Assembly: GCF_000503215.1 (NCBI RefSeq)
Contig: NZ_KI628539.1
Coordinates: 1 to 64,000, forward strand
Length of the DNA: 64,000 bases
Direction of reading: 5' to 3'
From: Pseudomonas canadensis
Lineage (GTDB): Bacteria > Pseudomonadota > Gammaproteobacteria > Pseudomonadales > Pseudomonadaceae
Shown here piece by piece: positions 27,500-37,045 of this stretch. The notes under the pieces are model-generated. The model was not told the DNA's origin. It did not search any database and was given only the letters and a program-made list of their open reading frames with translations. The position numbers were made by a program, and so were the translations under genes. How positions within the stretch are numbered: the stretch's first letter is position 1; each line of letters starts with the position of its first letter.

Positions 27500-28859
27500 A
27501 CCGTGTAAACCGGCCCGGCTGGCTGCTGACGTCGGCGTGCCCCTGATGCAGGCGCATGATCGACTGCACAATTGCCAGCCCAAGGCCGGTGCCGCCTTCA
27601 GCACGGGCGCGGCTGTTGTCGGCGCGGTAGAAACGTTCGAACAGGTGCGGCAGGTGATGAGCTTCGATACCCCGCCCCGGGTTGCCCACCGACAGCGACA
27701 CGCTCTGGTCGTAGCTTTCCACCAGCAGCAAAACACTGGAAGCCTCGGGGGTATGGCGAATGGCATTGGACAGCAGGTTGGAAATGGCGCGCTGGATCAT
27801 CAGGCGATCCCCCATCACCCAGGCGTCGCCGCGCAGGCTCAGGGTAATGTGTTTGTCCTCGGCGCTAAGGGCGAACAGCTCCATCACCCGCTGTGCTTCC
27901 TGTGCCAGTGACACCGGGGCAAACCCGGCGCGCGCGGCGGGGTGGCTGACCTGGGCGAGGAACAGCATGTCCGAGACAATCCGCGACAGGCGCTCCATTT
28001 CCTCGGTGCAGGATTCTAGGCCGGCTTTGTATTCCTCCGAAGGCCGCTCGCGGGACAAGGTCACCTGGGCCTTGCCCATCAGGTTGGTCAAGGGCGCGCG
28101 CAGTTCGTGGGCCAGGTCGTCGGAGAACTGCGACAGTTGCTGCACCCCGGCGTCGAGGCGATGCAGCATAACGTTGATGCCCTCGGCCAACTCGCCTAGC
28201 TCCTTGGGCAGGTTGTCCAGGGACAGGCGATGGGTCAGGTCCTGGGTCGTGACCTTGGCCGCCACGCGGCTGAACTGTTGCAACGGCGCGAGCCCGCGCT
28301 GCACCAGCCACCAGGCGCCCATGCCGATCAGGATCAGCAACATCGGCAGGGCGATCACCGTGGAGCGCAGGTAGGCACTGAGCAACGCCTCATCATCGGA
28401 ACGGTCCAGCGACAGCAGCACGCGTACATATTCGCCGCCTTGCAAGGGCATCAGGCGCGTCGCACTGAGGATGCGATTGCCCTGGCCGTCGACCCAGTTC
28501 AAGTAGGCCAGGTTTTTGCCGGTGGGCACGTCGAGCAGCAGCGGTTGCTGGGGCTTGGCGCCGACGCTGAGCAGTACTGGCGCATCGGGCCGTGCGCCGA
28601 GGATGGTCAGGTAGATGTTGTCGTGGCCCATCACCAGGTCCAGCAGTGAATGAGGGCGGTTAGTGATGCGGTGTTCATCGAGGCCCTGGTTGAGGGTATG
28701 GGCCAGTTGTTCCATTTTGTTTTCCAGGCCCTTGCGTGCCAGCTTGTCCAGTTCATGGGTCAGGGCCAGGTACGCCAGGCTCGCCAGCAGCACCACCAAC
28801 CCCGCGCCCATCAGGCTCACCGTCAGCCCCAGGCGCATCGACAGGCTGCTGGTCTTCAT
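27423..28859 (-). CDS. czcS: CzcS-type sensor histidine kinase
   Basis: 478 aa. Two membrane segments (about residues 10-32 and 165-185) flank a periplasmic sensor region. HAMP follows, then the H-box SDDLAHELRAPLTNL (phospho-His), the N-box ISNLLSNAIRHTPEA, and the G-box GGTGLGLAIVQSIM. It probably senses periplasmic Zn, Cd or Co and phosphorylates CzcR. The start overlaps the czcR stop by 4 nt. The C-terminal 25 residues are encoded within the antisense overlap with czcA. Confidence 0.9.
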   Translation of the reverse strand: MKTSSLSMRLGLTVSLMGAGLVVLLASLAYLALTHELDKLARKGLENKMEQLAHTLNQGLDEHRITNRPHSLLDLVMGHDNIYLTILGARPDAPVLLSVGAKPQQPLLLDVPTGKNLAYLNWVDGQGNRILSATRLMPLQGGEYVRVLLSLDRSDDEALLSAYLRSTVIALPMLLILIGMGAWWLVQRGLAPLQQFSRVAAKVTTQDLTHRLSLDNLPKELGELAEGINVMLHRLDAGVQQLSQFSDDLAHELRAPLTNLMGKAQVTLSRERPSEEYKAGLESCTEEMERLSRIVSDMLFLAQVSHPAARAGFAPVSLAQEAQRVMELFALSAEDKHITLSLRGDAWVMGDRLMIQRAISNLLSNAIRHTPEASSVLLLVESYDQSVSLSVGNPGRGIEAHHLPHLFERFYRADNSRARAEGGTGLGLAIVQSIMRLHQGHADVSSQPGRFTRFSLVFPLPCDAPTDTTPAAPARSAT

Positions 28860-29530
28860 GGGCGCGCCTCCAGCACATAGCCCACGCCGCGAATGGTATG
28901 GATCAACTTCACCTCGCTCTGGTCATCGACCTTGCCGCGCAGACGGCTGATGGAGACTTCCACCACATTGGTGTCGCAGTCGAAGTTCATGTCCCAGACC
29001 AGCGAGATGATCTGCGTGCGGGTCATCACCTCACCGGCCTGGCGCATCAGTACGTGCAGCAGGGCGAATTCCTTGGTGGTCAGGTCAATCCGACGATTGC
29101 CGCGATAGGCGCGGTGTCGGCGGGGGTCCAGTTCCAGATCCGAGACGCGCAGCACGTCTGGCAACGGGATGTGCTCGCTGCGCCGCAACAAAGTGCGCAC
29201 GCGGGCCAGCAGTTCGGGAAATTCGAAGGGCTTGACCAGGTAATCATCGGCGCCCATGTCCAGGCCCTTGATCTTGTCGGCCAGCCGCCCGCGCGCGGTG
29301 AGCATCATCACGCGCTGGTTGCCGTCGCGGCGCAGTTGCTCAAGCACTTCCCAACCGTCGGTGTTGGGCAAGTTGACATCGAGGATCACCAATTCATAAC
29401 TGTGTTGCCTGGCCAGGTGCAGGCCATCAATGCCGCTGGCGGCGCAATCGACGACATAGCCACTTTCGGTCAGGCCTTGCTGCAGGTAGTCAGCGGTTTT
29501 CTGTTCGTCCTCAACCACAAGGATACGCAT
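28856..29530 (-). CDS. czcR: CzcR-type response regulator (OmpR/PhoB family)
   Basis: 224 aa. Receiver domain with the phosphoacceptor Asp in VILDVNLPNTDGWEVL (about D51) and Lys in DYLVKPFEFPELLAR; C-terminal winged helix (LTTKEFALLHVLMRQAGEVMTR; RLRGKVDD). Expected to activate czcCBA. In P. aeruginosa CzcR also lowers OprD, linking metal and carbapenem resistance; an OprD-type porin lies upstream of this gene on the same strand. Confidence 0.9.
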   Translation of the reverse strand: MRILVVEDEQKTADYLQQGLTESGYVVDCAASGIDGLHLARQHSYELVILDVNLPNTDGWEVLEQLRRDGNQRVMMLTARGRLADKIKGLDMGADDYLVKPFEFPELLARVRTLLRRSEHIPLPDVLRVSDLELDPRRHRAYRGNRRIDLTTKEFALLHVLMRQAGEVMTRTQIISLVWDMNFDCDTNVVEVSISRLRGKVDDQSEVKLIHTIRGVGYVLEARP

Positions 29531-29875
29531 GGGGGGTTACCTTCAAAGAAAACGAAAAGGGGCATGGCCTCATGGCGAGGCTGAGTAATCTGTAGGAAAA
29601 CTCTGAAGCGTGAAGTAGCTTTAGGGTCAAGCCGCGTCAGACGAGTGCGACGATTCGTCACTGACTCTGCGCACAAAAAAAACGCCCCAAGCGGGGCGCA
29701 AAAAGTTCATCTCTGTTCCAAAGGAGCTACACAAAAGCCGCAGAGATGAGTTGTGTTCGATGTGCAGTGTAAAAAGTGCAACTTAACGAGAAGGTGAGGC
29801 CAATATTACAGTTCTGACAGACTTCAACTTGTAAACAGATGTAGGCCATCGGCAAGTGAATGTAATGGACATCCC
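29531..29875. other. Intergenic region between czcR and the OprD-type porin
   Basis: 345 bp without a convincing gene. It holds the porin terminator (29676-29700) and, between that and 29530, the probable czcR promoter. No clear dyad for CzcR binding was identified by eye. Confidence 0.6.
29674..29701 (-). terminator. Intrinsic terminator downstream of the OprD-type porin
   Basis: On the minus strand, cgcccc and ggggcg pair around gctt, followed by eight T. It lies about 180 nt after the porin stop and insulates czcR from porin transcription. Confidence 0.8.
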
Positions 29876-31195
29876 TTAAAGCACTGCAATGGGATACTCG
29901 ACAATCAACCGAACTTCTTCCAGGTCCGACTCAAATGCACTAGAGCGCACTGTCGCCTGGCGCAGTCGCAGCGATAAGTCTTTCAAGCTGCCTTCCTGCA
30001 CCACGTATTTGGCTTCGATGTCCCGCTCCCAGCGGCGTTGGTCGGTGAGCGGGTTGCCAGCCGCATCGCGACGCATGTACACCGCGTTGGCGTTGCTGTA
30101 GTCAGCGCCGCTGCCTTTGCCGTAGCGGGTCATGAACGACAGGCCGGGAATGCCGAACGCCTGCATGTCCAGGTCGTAGCGCACCATCCACGAACGCTCC
30201 TTGGGCGAGTTGAAGTCGCTGTACTGGATCGAGTTGTTGAGGAAGATCGAGTCCGACTGGCGCAGGTAGTCGAAGTCGTCATCGCCATTGTTGCGTTGGT
30301 GCGAGACGGCCAGGCTGTGGGCGCCGACCTTCACCCCGAGCCTGGCGCTCCAGATGTCGTTGTCGAACTCGCCCAGCAGCTTCTTACCTTCGTCCACTGC
30401 CTTGTAGTAGTTGAAGTCACCGAACAGCGAGACGTCATCATTGAGTGGATAACTGGCGGTGCTGCCGACGTAGTACTGGTTCCAGGCGTCTTTCAGGCGG
30501 CTGCTGTAGAGGCTGAAACCAAGGTTTTTGTTGACGGTGTAGTCGCCGCCGAAATAGCCGATCCAGGGCGAGTCGACCGGGCCCGCGTAGAAGGTGGCAA
30601 ACCCCTTGTCCATGCCGCTTTGCGTCGGCTGGCTCATGCCGCTCAAGTGTCCGCCCTGCAAGCTAAGGCCCTCAAGACTGGTGTTTTGTGCGGTGACGCC
30701 GCGAAAGCTTTCCGGCAAAACGCGTGAGTCACCGTATGCCACGACCGGGGTCAGCGGGAATACATCGCCGGCTTTAATAACGGTGTCCAGCACACGCAAT
30801 TTCGCGGCGCCACCGACTTTGCTGTAGTTGTCTTCCGGACGGTTGTTACTGTCCACCGGTAACACGCCGAACGAGCCTTTGCCACCGCTGCGGCCGGTGC
30901 CCGAGTCCAGCTTCACGCCGACCATGGCGAATGCGTCCAGGCCAAACCCCACGGTGCCTTGGGTAAAACCGGACTCGAAGCGCCCAATCAATCCCTGCGC
31001 CCAGGCTTCTGAGTAGCCGTTGCCGGTGGGGCTGGACTGGCCCTTGCGATCATCGCGGTTGAAGTAAAAATTACGTGCCAGCACGTTAAGGCTGCTGCCT
31101 TCGATAAACCCCTCGGGTTTTTCTTGCGCAGCCACGGCGGCCAAGGGCAAGGCGGCGCATAGTGAAAGGGGAAGGCTGTAGTGACGGATACGCAT
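29876..31195 (-). CDS. OprD-family outer-membrane porin
   Basis: 439 aa. Signal peptide MRIRHYSLPLSLCAALPLAAVAA, then the family opening GFIEGSSLNVLARNFYFNRD and SEAWAQGLIGRFESGFTQGTVGFG, and in the C-terminal half RSWMVRYDLDMQAFGIPGLSFMTRY. An 18-strand substrate-specific channel by family; the substrate cannot be read from sequence. ATG at 31195 follows cccaggagcg. Its position next to czcRS suggests metal-responsive control but this is inference. Confidence 0.9.
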   Translation of the reverse strand: MRIRHYSLPLSLCAALPLAAVAAQEKPEGFIEGSSLNVLARNFYFNRDDRKGQSSPTGNGYSEAWAQGLIGRFESGFTQGTVGFGLDAFAMVGVKLDSGTGRSGGKGSFGVLPVDSNNRPEDNYSKVGGAAKLRVLDTVIKAGDVFPLTPVVAYGDSRVLPESFRGVTAQNTSLEGLSLQGGHLSGMSQPTQSGMDKGFATFYAGPVDSPWIGYFGGDYTVNKNLGFSLYSSRLKDAWNQYYVGSTASYPLNDDVSLFGDFNYYKAVDEGKKLLGEFDNDIWSARLGVKVGAHSLAVSHQRNNGDDDFDYLRQSDSIFLNNSIQYSDFNSPKERSWMVRYDLDMQAFGIPGLSFMTRYGKGSGADYSNANAVYMRRDAAGNPLTDQRRWERDIEAKYVVQEGSLKDLSLRLRQATVRSSAFESDLEEVRLIVEYPIAVL

Positions 31196-31421
31196 GGTTC
31201 GCTCCTGGGTACTGGCAGTGTTCAGCTTCTTATGGGAGTGGGCGTTCTTATTGATCTGGCCCGGGCTGATAGTTGCAAACTGTGGATAACGAAGAAGTGG
31301 CGTGAACATTACAATTCTGGAAGCTCACCGTTATCTAACAAATAAGTAATGTTCTGGTGAAGATTGCGTCAGGGTCAGTTGGTTAGTCTCGGCACTGAAC
31401 ATTTCAACCGAGGAACTAACC

Positions 31422-31754
31422 ATGAACTTTTATACCGTCGCGCTGGGCGTGTTAACTGCAGTTTTGTCTTTCGGTGTATTGGCCGAGGGCGGGGGCGATC
31501 GTACGTTCGCGCTGATGATGGAGCGCAATGAGAAAGCCATGGCCGACTATGCCGCCAAAAAGGGTAAGCCGGCGCCCGAGGTCCAGGTGTATCGCTATGG
31601 CCTGGAGCTGGATATTGCCAAGGTGGTCAACGTCACGCCGCCGATCCGTTCGTGCAACGCGGTGCCGTCGCGCATGACCTATGAAGACTCCAGCGGCAAG
31701 CTCAATACCCTTGAATATAAAGTGATGGGCGTGTGCCGAAACAACGGCAGCTAA
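31422..31754 (+). CDS. DUF2790 small exported protein
   Basis: 110 aa with a signal peptide (MNFYTVALGVLTAVLSFGVLA) and the Pseudomonas DUF2790 pattern: VQVYRYGLELDIAKV, two conserved cysteines (C87-type in IRSCNAVPSRMTYEDSSGKLNTLEY and near the C terminus in VMGVCRN). Strong ribosome-binding site cgagga. Such proteins are often found near metal-response genes; function unknown. Confidence 0.8.
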   Translation: MNFYTVALGVLTAVLSFGVLAEGGGDRTFALMMERNEKAMADYAAKKGKPAPEVQVYRYGLELDIAKVVNVTPPIRSCNAVPSRMTYEDSSGKLNTLEYKVMGVCRNNGS

Positions 31755-31859
31755 TGGATCCAAAAATATTGTTGGACCTGAGGCTAAAGCTCTCTTCAGA
31801 AAACGCAGGCAGCGCCGATGCAGGTCAGATCACTCTCCCCACTTGACCATCGGTGCCCC

Positions 31860-33176
31860 ATGTTCAACACCCGTTTGAAGCAGGAGCTGTCGGCTCTTCG
31901 CGAAGAATTGTCCAGCTTGAATCAGGTCAAGGAGAGCCTGGAAAGCGAAATGCTGTGCCTGACGCTGGACGCCGAAGGTCGGGTGGAATGGGCCAACGCC
32001 AACTTCCTGCAGGAGTTGGCCTATCAGAGCGGCCAACTGCTGGGACGGAAGATCGAAGACCTGGAGCCCGTCCATGTGCGTCGGGATGAGTTCCAGCAGC
32101 GCTTCAAGAACGCGCTGGTGCGCGGTGAACACTTCGCCGGCACCGTGCGCCTGATGCGTGGCAATGGCCAGGAAGCCTGGCTGCGCTCGATTGTGCAGCC
32201 GGTGCGCAGTTCCGATGGGCGCATCAAGCATTTTTCGATTTATTCCAGCGATCTAACCCGCACGATCGAGGCCTCCCGCGAGCATGAAAACCTCATGAAC
32301 GCCCTGGTGCGCTCGACGGCCGTGATCGAGTTCGATCTCGGTGGACACGTGCTCACCGCCAATGATCGGTTCCTCGGCGGCATGGGTTACAGTCTGGCGC
32401 AGATCCAGGGCAAGCATCACCGGATGTTCTGCGAGCCGGAGGAATACAACAGCACCGAATACCAGGACTTCTGGAAGCGTTTGAACGCCGGTGAGTTTGT
32501 CGCGGCGCGCTTCAAGCGGGTCGACAGCCATGGCCGTGTGGTGTGGCTGGAAGCGACCTACAACCCGGTGCTGGACGCCAATGACCGGCTGTACAAAGTG
32601 GTCAAGTTCGCCACAGTGATCACCGACCAGGTCAACCAGGAACAGGCGGTCGCCGAAGCAGCGAACATTGCCTACAGCACCTCGCTGCAAACTGACAACA
32701 GCGCCCAGCGCGGTACCACCGTGGTGACCCAGGCTGTGGATGTGATGCGCGACCTGGCCAAGCACATGCAGCAGGCCGGCGACGGCATCGAGGCGCTGAA
32801 CGCTCAGTCCCAGGTCATCGGCACCATCGTCAAGACCATCAGCGGTATTGCCGAGCAGACCAATCTGCTGGCGCTCAACGCTGCCATCGAAGCGGCGCGC
32901 GCGGGTGAGCAGGGCCGTGGTTTTGCCGTAGTGGCCGATGAAGTTCGGCAGTTGGCATCACGGACCAGCAAGGCGACCGAAGAGATCGTCGGCGTGGTGC
33001 GCCAGAACCAGGACATGGCGCGCGATGCTGTGAGCCTGATGACTGAAGGTCGCCTGCAAGCCGAGCAAGGCCTGGCCCTGGCGGCCGAAGCGGGCACGGT
33101 GATCGTGGAGATCCAGGACGGCGCGCAGAAGGTCGTCAGCGCGGTGGGGCAGTTCGCCAACCAACTGTCGAGTTGA
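31860..33176 (+). CDS. bdlA: BdlA-like soluble chemoreceptor with two PAS domains
   Basis: 438 aa and no membrane segment, so cytoplasmic. A short coiled coil (FNTRLKQELSALREELSSLNQV) precedes PAS1 (about 30-130) and PAS2 (about 150-255), then a methyl-accepting signalling domain with the tip IAEQTNLLALNAAIEAARAGEQGRGFAVVADEVR. Layout and N terminus match P. aeruginosa BdlA, which drives biofilm dispersion in response to nutrient and redox changes. The start is uncertain: ATG at 31818 is also possible and neither has a strong ribosome-binding site. Confidence 0.85.
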   Translation: MFNTRLKQELSALREELSSLNQVKESLESEMLCLTLDAEGRVEWANANFLQELAYQSGQLLGRKIEDLEPVHVRRDEFQQRFKNALVRGEHFAGTVRLMRGNGQEAWLRSIVQPVRSSDGRIKHFSIYSSDLTRTIEASREHENLMNALVRSTAVIEFDLGGHVLTANDRFLGGMGYSLAQIQGKHHRMFCEPEEYNSTEYQDFWKRLNAGEFVAARFKRVDSHGRVVWLEATYNPVLDANDRLYKVVKFATVITDQVNQEQAVAEAANIAYSTSLQTDNSAQRGTTVVTQAVDVMRDLAKHMQQAGDGIEALNAQSQVIGTIVKTISGIAEQTNLLALNAAIEAARAGEQGRGFAVVADEVRQLASRTSKATEEIVGVVRQNQDMARDAVSLMTEGRLQAEQGLALAAEAGTVIVEIQDGAQKVVSAVGQFANQLSS

Positions 33177-33229
33177 GCCTGGGGCTTCAGGTATCGTAGG
33201 CGCTTTCTTGCATGAAGAGCCGACCGTCC

Positions 33230-33808
33230 ATGAGCCCTACCCACCGTCGCCCCGTTCCGCTGTCCAAGGCCTACCGTTTGCTCAACCACGGGCCGACCGT
33301 ACTGGTGAGTGCCGCGCACAATGGCCAGCGCAATATCATGGCCGCTGCCTGGGCCATGCCGCTGGATTTCGAACCGCCGAAAGTCGCCGTGGTGCTGGAC
33401 AAGGCAACATGGACCCGCCAACTGCTCGAGGGCGCCGGCACCTTTGTGCTCCAGGTGCCTTGCGCGGCCCAGGCCGACCTTGTGCAAACCGTGGGTAACA
33501 TCACCGGCGCCGACACTGACAAATTTGCCGCCTTCGGCTTGCAGACGTTCAAGGGTGAACACACCGAAGCGCCGTTGCTGGAAGGTTGCGTTGCCTGGCT
33601 GGAGTGCCGTCTGTTGCCCGAGCCCTATAACCAGCAGACCTATGATCTGTTCCTCGGTGAAGTGGTGGCGGCTTATGCCGATGAGCGCGTATTCAGCGAC
33701 GGTCGTTGGCACTTCGAAGGCCATGATGAACTGCGCACCTTGCACCATGTGGCGGGCGGGCATTTCTTGACCATCGGCCAGCCGATCACCGGCAAGACCC
33801 TGGCCTGA
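33230..33808 (+). CDS. Flavin reductase domain protein
   Basis: 192 aa. FMN-binding split-barrel flavin reductase pattern: GPTVLVSAAHNGQRNIMAAAWAMPLDFEPPKVAVVLDKATWT near the N terminus and GHFLTIGQPI at the end. Probably reduces or binds FMN; the partner is not visible. ATG at 33230 is preferred; 33212 is an in-frame alternative. Confidence 0.8.
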   Translation: MSPTHRRPVPLSKAYRLLNHGPTVLVSAAHNGQRNIMAAAWAMPLDFEPPKVAVVLDKATWTRQLLEGAGTFVLQVPCAAQADLVQTVGNITGADTDKFAAFGLQTFKGEHTEAPLLEGCVAWLECRLLPEPYNQQTYDLFLGEVVAAYADERVFSDGRWHFEGHDELRTLHHVAGGHFLTIGQPITGKTLA

Positions 33809-33812
33809 CGCC

Positions 33813-33902
33813 CCCTGTAGGAGCCGGCTTGCCGGCGATAACCGTCTTGAGGAGTACGTCTATTCCACAGGCCGCATCGCCGGCAAGCCGGCTCCTACAG
33901 GG
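33813..33902. repeat. REP-type inverted repeat pair
   Basis: 27-nt perfect inverted arms (33813-33839, 33876-33902) filling the space between two convergent stop codons, and touching the stop codon of the LysR gene. Confidence 0.88.
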
Positions 33903-34787
33903 TTACCATTTTGCCTGGCTGAGGGCTTCGGCGAACGCCATCAGCTTCGGTGAGTACTGCCGGGACGGCGGGTAGACCAGCGAGATCGCCCGACGGCGCC
34001 CGGCGACGTGTTCCAGTACCGGAACCAGGCGCCCGGCCGCGAGGTCGTCGCGCACGGCAAAATCCATCACCTGGGCGATGCCAAAACCGCCCACGGCGCC
34101 GTCAACCAGGGCATCGCCGATGTCAAAGATCAGCCGCCCTTCGACGCTTACATCCTGCACCTTGCCGTCGATCATGAACTGCCAGTCCACCAGACGGCCG
34201 CTGCGCAAGTTACGTACGGTGAGGCAGTTGTGGTGCTTGAGGTCATCGACGCAGTGCGGGGTGCCGAAACGTGCGAGATAACCGGGTGCGGCCACCGTGA
34301 CCCAACGCAGTGGCGGCAGTGCGCGGGCGATCAGGCGTTGGTCCTGGATCTCGCCGGTACGCAGCAACGCATCGAAGCCTTCATCGACGATATCCACCAG
34401 GCGGTCGGTCATCACCGCCTCGATGCGCAACTCGGGGTAACGCAAGGTCAATTCGCCTATCACTGGCATCACCACTTTGCGCCCGAACAGCGACGGCGTG
34501 CTGATCTTCAACAGACCGGACGGGTTGCTGCGCCGGTCGAGCAGCAGTTTTTCGGCTTCGGCCAATTCCGCCAGCAACGGTGCACTGCGCTCGTACAACA
34601 TCTGCCCATCGGGGGTGAGGCTGACGCTGCGCGTGTTGCGTTGCAGCAGGCGAACCCCCAGCTCGCTTTCCAGGCGCGAAATGGCGCGGGACAGACCGGA
34701 CTGGGTCAGCCCCAGGTCACCGGCGGCACGGGTGAAACTGCGGGTTTCAGCCACGCGGACCAGCAGGCGAACAGCGTTCAGATCCAT
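33903..34787 (-). CDS. LysR-family transcriptional regulator
   Basis: 294 aa. N-terminal winged HTH MDLNAVRLLVRVAETRSFTRAAGDLGLTQSGLSRAISRLE, then a periplasmic-binding-like effector domain. It is divergent from the DHA2-type MFS gene with 95 bp between starts, the usual arrangement for a LysR regulator and its target. ATG at 34787 gives the family N terminus. Confidence 0.9.
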   Translation of the reverse strand: MDLNAVRLLVRVAETRSFTRAAGDLGLTQSGLSRAISRLESELGVRLLQRNTRSVSLTPDGQMLYERSAPLLAELAEAEKLLLDRRSNPSGLLKISTPSLFGRKVVMPVIGELTLRYPELRIEAVMTDRLVDIVDEGFDALLRTGEIQDQRLIARALPPLRWVTVAAPGYLARFGTPHCVDDLKHHNCLTVRNLRSGRLVDWQFMIDGKVQDVSVEGRLIFDIGDALVDGAVGGFGIAQVMDFAVRDDLAAGRLVPVLEHVAGRRRAISLVYPPSRQYSPKLMAFAEALSQAKW

Positions 34788-34882
34788 GATTAAAGTCATT
34801 ACTGAAAGAGTGATAGCGCTATTTATCATCGATCAGGCATGAAAGAAACTGATGCCCTCTCATTTTCGGACAGGACGCTGTG

Positions 34883-36247
34883 ATGTCTCCTTCTCGACCC
34901 TCAGGCTGGATGTTGACGTTGCTGGCCACCGCGCAATTGATCATCGCGCTGGATGCCACCATCGTGTTTGTCGCCTTGCCGCAGATCGGTGCTCACCTGG
35001 ATTTTTCTGCCCAGCAATTGCAGTGGGTGGTCAGCGCCTACAGCGTGGCATTTGGCGGGTTCCTGCTGCTGGGTGGCAGGGCCACGGATTTGCTCGGCAA
35101 GCGCCGTTTGTACCGGGTGGGGCAGTCGCTCTACGCCCTGGCCTCCCTGGCGGCGGTGCTGGGTGGCAGCGCGATATTGCTGGTACTGGCGCGGGCGGTG
35201 CAGGGCGTGGGCGGTGCGATGCTGTTCCCGGCCACGCTCGCGCTGATCAACACTCACTACGCCGAAGGGCCGGCGCGCAACCGTGCGTTTGCCGTGTGGA
35301 GTGCGGCGTCGGCGGCGGGGCTGGCGTTGGGCGCGTTGCTTGGCGGCGTGCTGACCCAGGTGTGGGGTTGGGAAGCGGTATTTCTGGTGAACGTGCCTCT
35401 GGCGGGCGGCTGTGCGTGGGCGGCGCGGTACTGGATCCCCGCTGACCCTGCGCCCGCGCGCGGGCGTAGCTTTGATATCAGTGGCGCGCTGACCGTGACC
35501 GTCGGCGGTACCTTGCTGGTGTTCTCGTTGGTACAAGGCCCGGAATGGGGCTGGACGGCCCCGTCCACCCTCGGCTGCCTGGGCATGGCATTGGTACTGC
35601 TCGGGCTGTTCGCCTGGATCGAACACCGAGGCCGCGACCCGCTGATGCCGCTGCGCCTGTTTGCCTACCGTGAGCTGCGCATGGCCATGGTGCTGACGGC
35701 AGTGTTCATGAGCAGCTTTGGCGTGCAGTACTACTTCCTTGCGCTGTATTACCAGCAAGTTTACGGCTACAGCGTATTGCAGGCGGGGTTGGCGTTCTTG
35801 CCGGCGACCTTGGTGTGCACGTTCGGCATCTGGCTGGCGGAGCGCTCGCTGGTGCGGCTGGGGTTGCGCAACACCCTTGTCAGTGGGCAACTGGCTGGCG
35901 CGCTGGGCATTGCGCTGGTGGTATGGGCGTTGCCGACCGGCGTGGGGTTCTGGTCGCTGCTGCCGGGGATTTTCATCCTGAGCATCGGCCAGGGCATGAC
36001 CTGGACCGCGATGTGGGTGGCGGCGGGCCTGGGCATTCGTCCGGGCGAGCAGGGCGTGGCGGCTGGGATGGCCTCCACCAGCCAGCAGATCGGCGGGGCC
36101 CTGGGGCTGGCGGTGCTGGTGTCGGTGGCGAGCGCGGGGGGCATCGAACGGGCGTTGTGGTGGAGCGCAGCGATTGCCCTGGCTGGCGCGATATTGGCGC
36201 TGCGTCTCAAGCAACCGGCGGGGTTATCTGCCTTGGAAGCGGTCTGA
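34883..36247 (+). CDS. MFS drug:H+ antiporter, DHA2 (14-TM) type
   Basis: 454 aa with about fourteen hydrophobic segments. DHA2 opening LIIALDATIVFVALPQIGAHLDFSAQQLQWVVSAY and motif A-like GRATDLLGKRRLY; later RAVQGVGGAMLFPATLALI. Probably exports small drugs or metabolites under control of the divergent LysR gene. Overlaps the convergent araC-type gene by 24 bp. Confidence 0.88.
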   Translation: MSPSRPSGWMLTLLATAQLIIALDATIVFVALPQIGAHLDFSAQQLQWVVSAYSVAFGGFLLLGGRATDLLGKRRLYRVGQSLYALASLAAVLGGSAILLVLARAVQGVGGAMLFPATLALINTHYAEGPARNRAFAVWSAASAAGLALGALLGGVLTQVWGWEAVFLVNVPLAGGCAWAARYWIPADPAPARGRSFDISGALTVTVGGTLLVFSLVQGPEWGWTAPSTLGCLGMALVLLGLFAWIEHRGRDPLMPLRLFAYRELRMAMVLTAVFMSSFGVQYYFLALYYQQVYGYSVLQAGLAFLPATLVCTFGIWLAERSLVRLGLRNTLVSGQLAGALGIALVVWALPTGVGFWSLLPGIFILSIGQGMTWTAMWVAAGLGIRPGEQGVAAGMASTSQQIGGALGLAVLVSVASAGGIERALWWSAAIALAGAILALRLKQPAGLSALEAV

Positions 36248-37045
36248 CATTTTTACCCAGCGCGACGGCGGCATGCCGTAGGTGCTGCGAAATTGCCGGG
36301 TCATGTGACTCTGGTCGGTAAACCCTGCGGTCATTGCCGCGTCGACCAGCGATTGGCCCTGGGCCAGCAGGCTGCGCACCAGGTCCAGCCGGCGCATGGT
36401 CAGGTAGCGGTAGGGGCTGGTGCCGAACAGCAAGCGAAAATCCCGCGACAAGGCCCAACGGTCACGGCCGGCATGGTCGGCCATTTCATCCAGGGTGATG
36501 CTGCGGCCCAAGGCGCTGTGGATAAATTCCCGCGCGCGCTCTGCGGCTACATAGTCGAAGGTCTTGCGGCTGACGATCCCGCCCGAGACGTTGCTCAAGG
36601 CGTGGGCCAGGTCAAACAGGGCGTCCTGTTCCTGCAACGGGTCGATGGGGTTATCCAGATTCTGCAGCAGTACTTCGCTGGCGCGAAACAGCCGTGGGTC
36701 GGTGGATAAACCGTTGGGGATAAACGGCAACGGTTTGCCGCCGAGGATCTGCTGGATCAGCGATGGTTCGACGTAAATCATCCGGTACTTGAAGCCTTCA
36801 TCGCTGCCGGCGTGACCGTCGTGGGTCTCGTCGGGGTGAAGCACCATGGTGGTGCCGGGCAGGCTGTGCACCATGTCGCCGCGATAGTGAAAACTCTGCA
36901 CGCCCGTCAACGTCCGCCCGATGGCGTAGGTGTCATGGCGATGAGGGTCGAAGGCGAAGCCGGCAAAATACGCCTCGATACGGTCCAGGCCACTGGCATG
37001 CGGGGCGCGGTGCAGCCAGTCGAGGGTGGCGGTGGGTTTGCCCAT
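36224..37045 (-). CDS. AraC-family transcriptional regulator
   Basis: 273 aa. An N-terminal cupin-type sensing domain (FDPHRHDTYAIGRTLTGVQSFHYRGD) is followed by the C-terminal double HTH (ITLDEMADHAGRDRWALSRDFRLLFGTSPYRYLTMRRLDLVRSLL...AAMTAGFTDQSHMTRQFRSTYGMPPSRW). It is divergent from the LysE-type exporter, which is its likely target. Confidence 0.9.
   Translation of the reverse strand: MGKPTATLDWLHRAPHASGLDRIEAYFAGFAFDPHRHDTYAIGRTLTGVQSFHYRGDMVHSLPGTTMVLHPDETHDGHAGSDEGFKYRMIYVEPSLIQQILGGKPLPFIPNGLSTDPRLFRASEVLLQNLDNPIDPLQEQDALFDLAHALSNVSGGIVSRKTFDYVAAERAREFIHSALGRSITLDEMADHAGRDRWALSRDFRLLFGTSPYRYLTMRRLDLVRSLLAQGQSLVDAAMTAGFTDQSHMTRQFRSTYGMPPSRWVKMSDRFQGR

Noticed and set aside
34901..36214. 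437-codon minus-strand frame antisense to the DHA2 transporter
   Set aside because: Arg/Gln/His-rich complement of a 14-TM protein gene.
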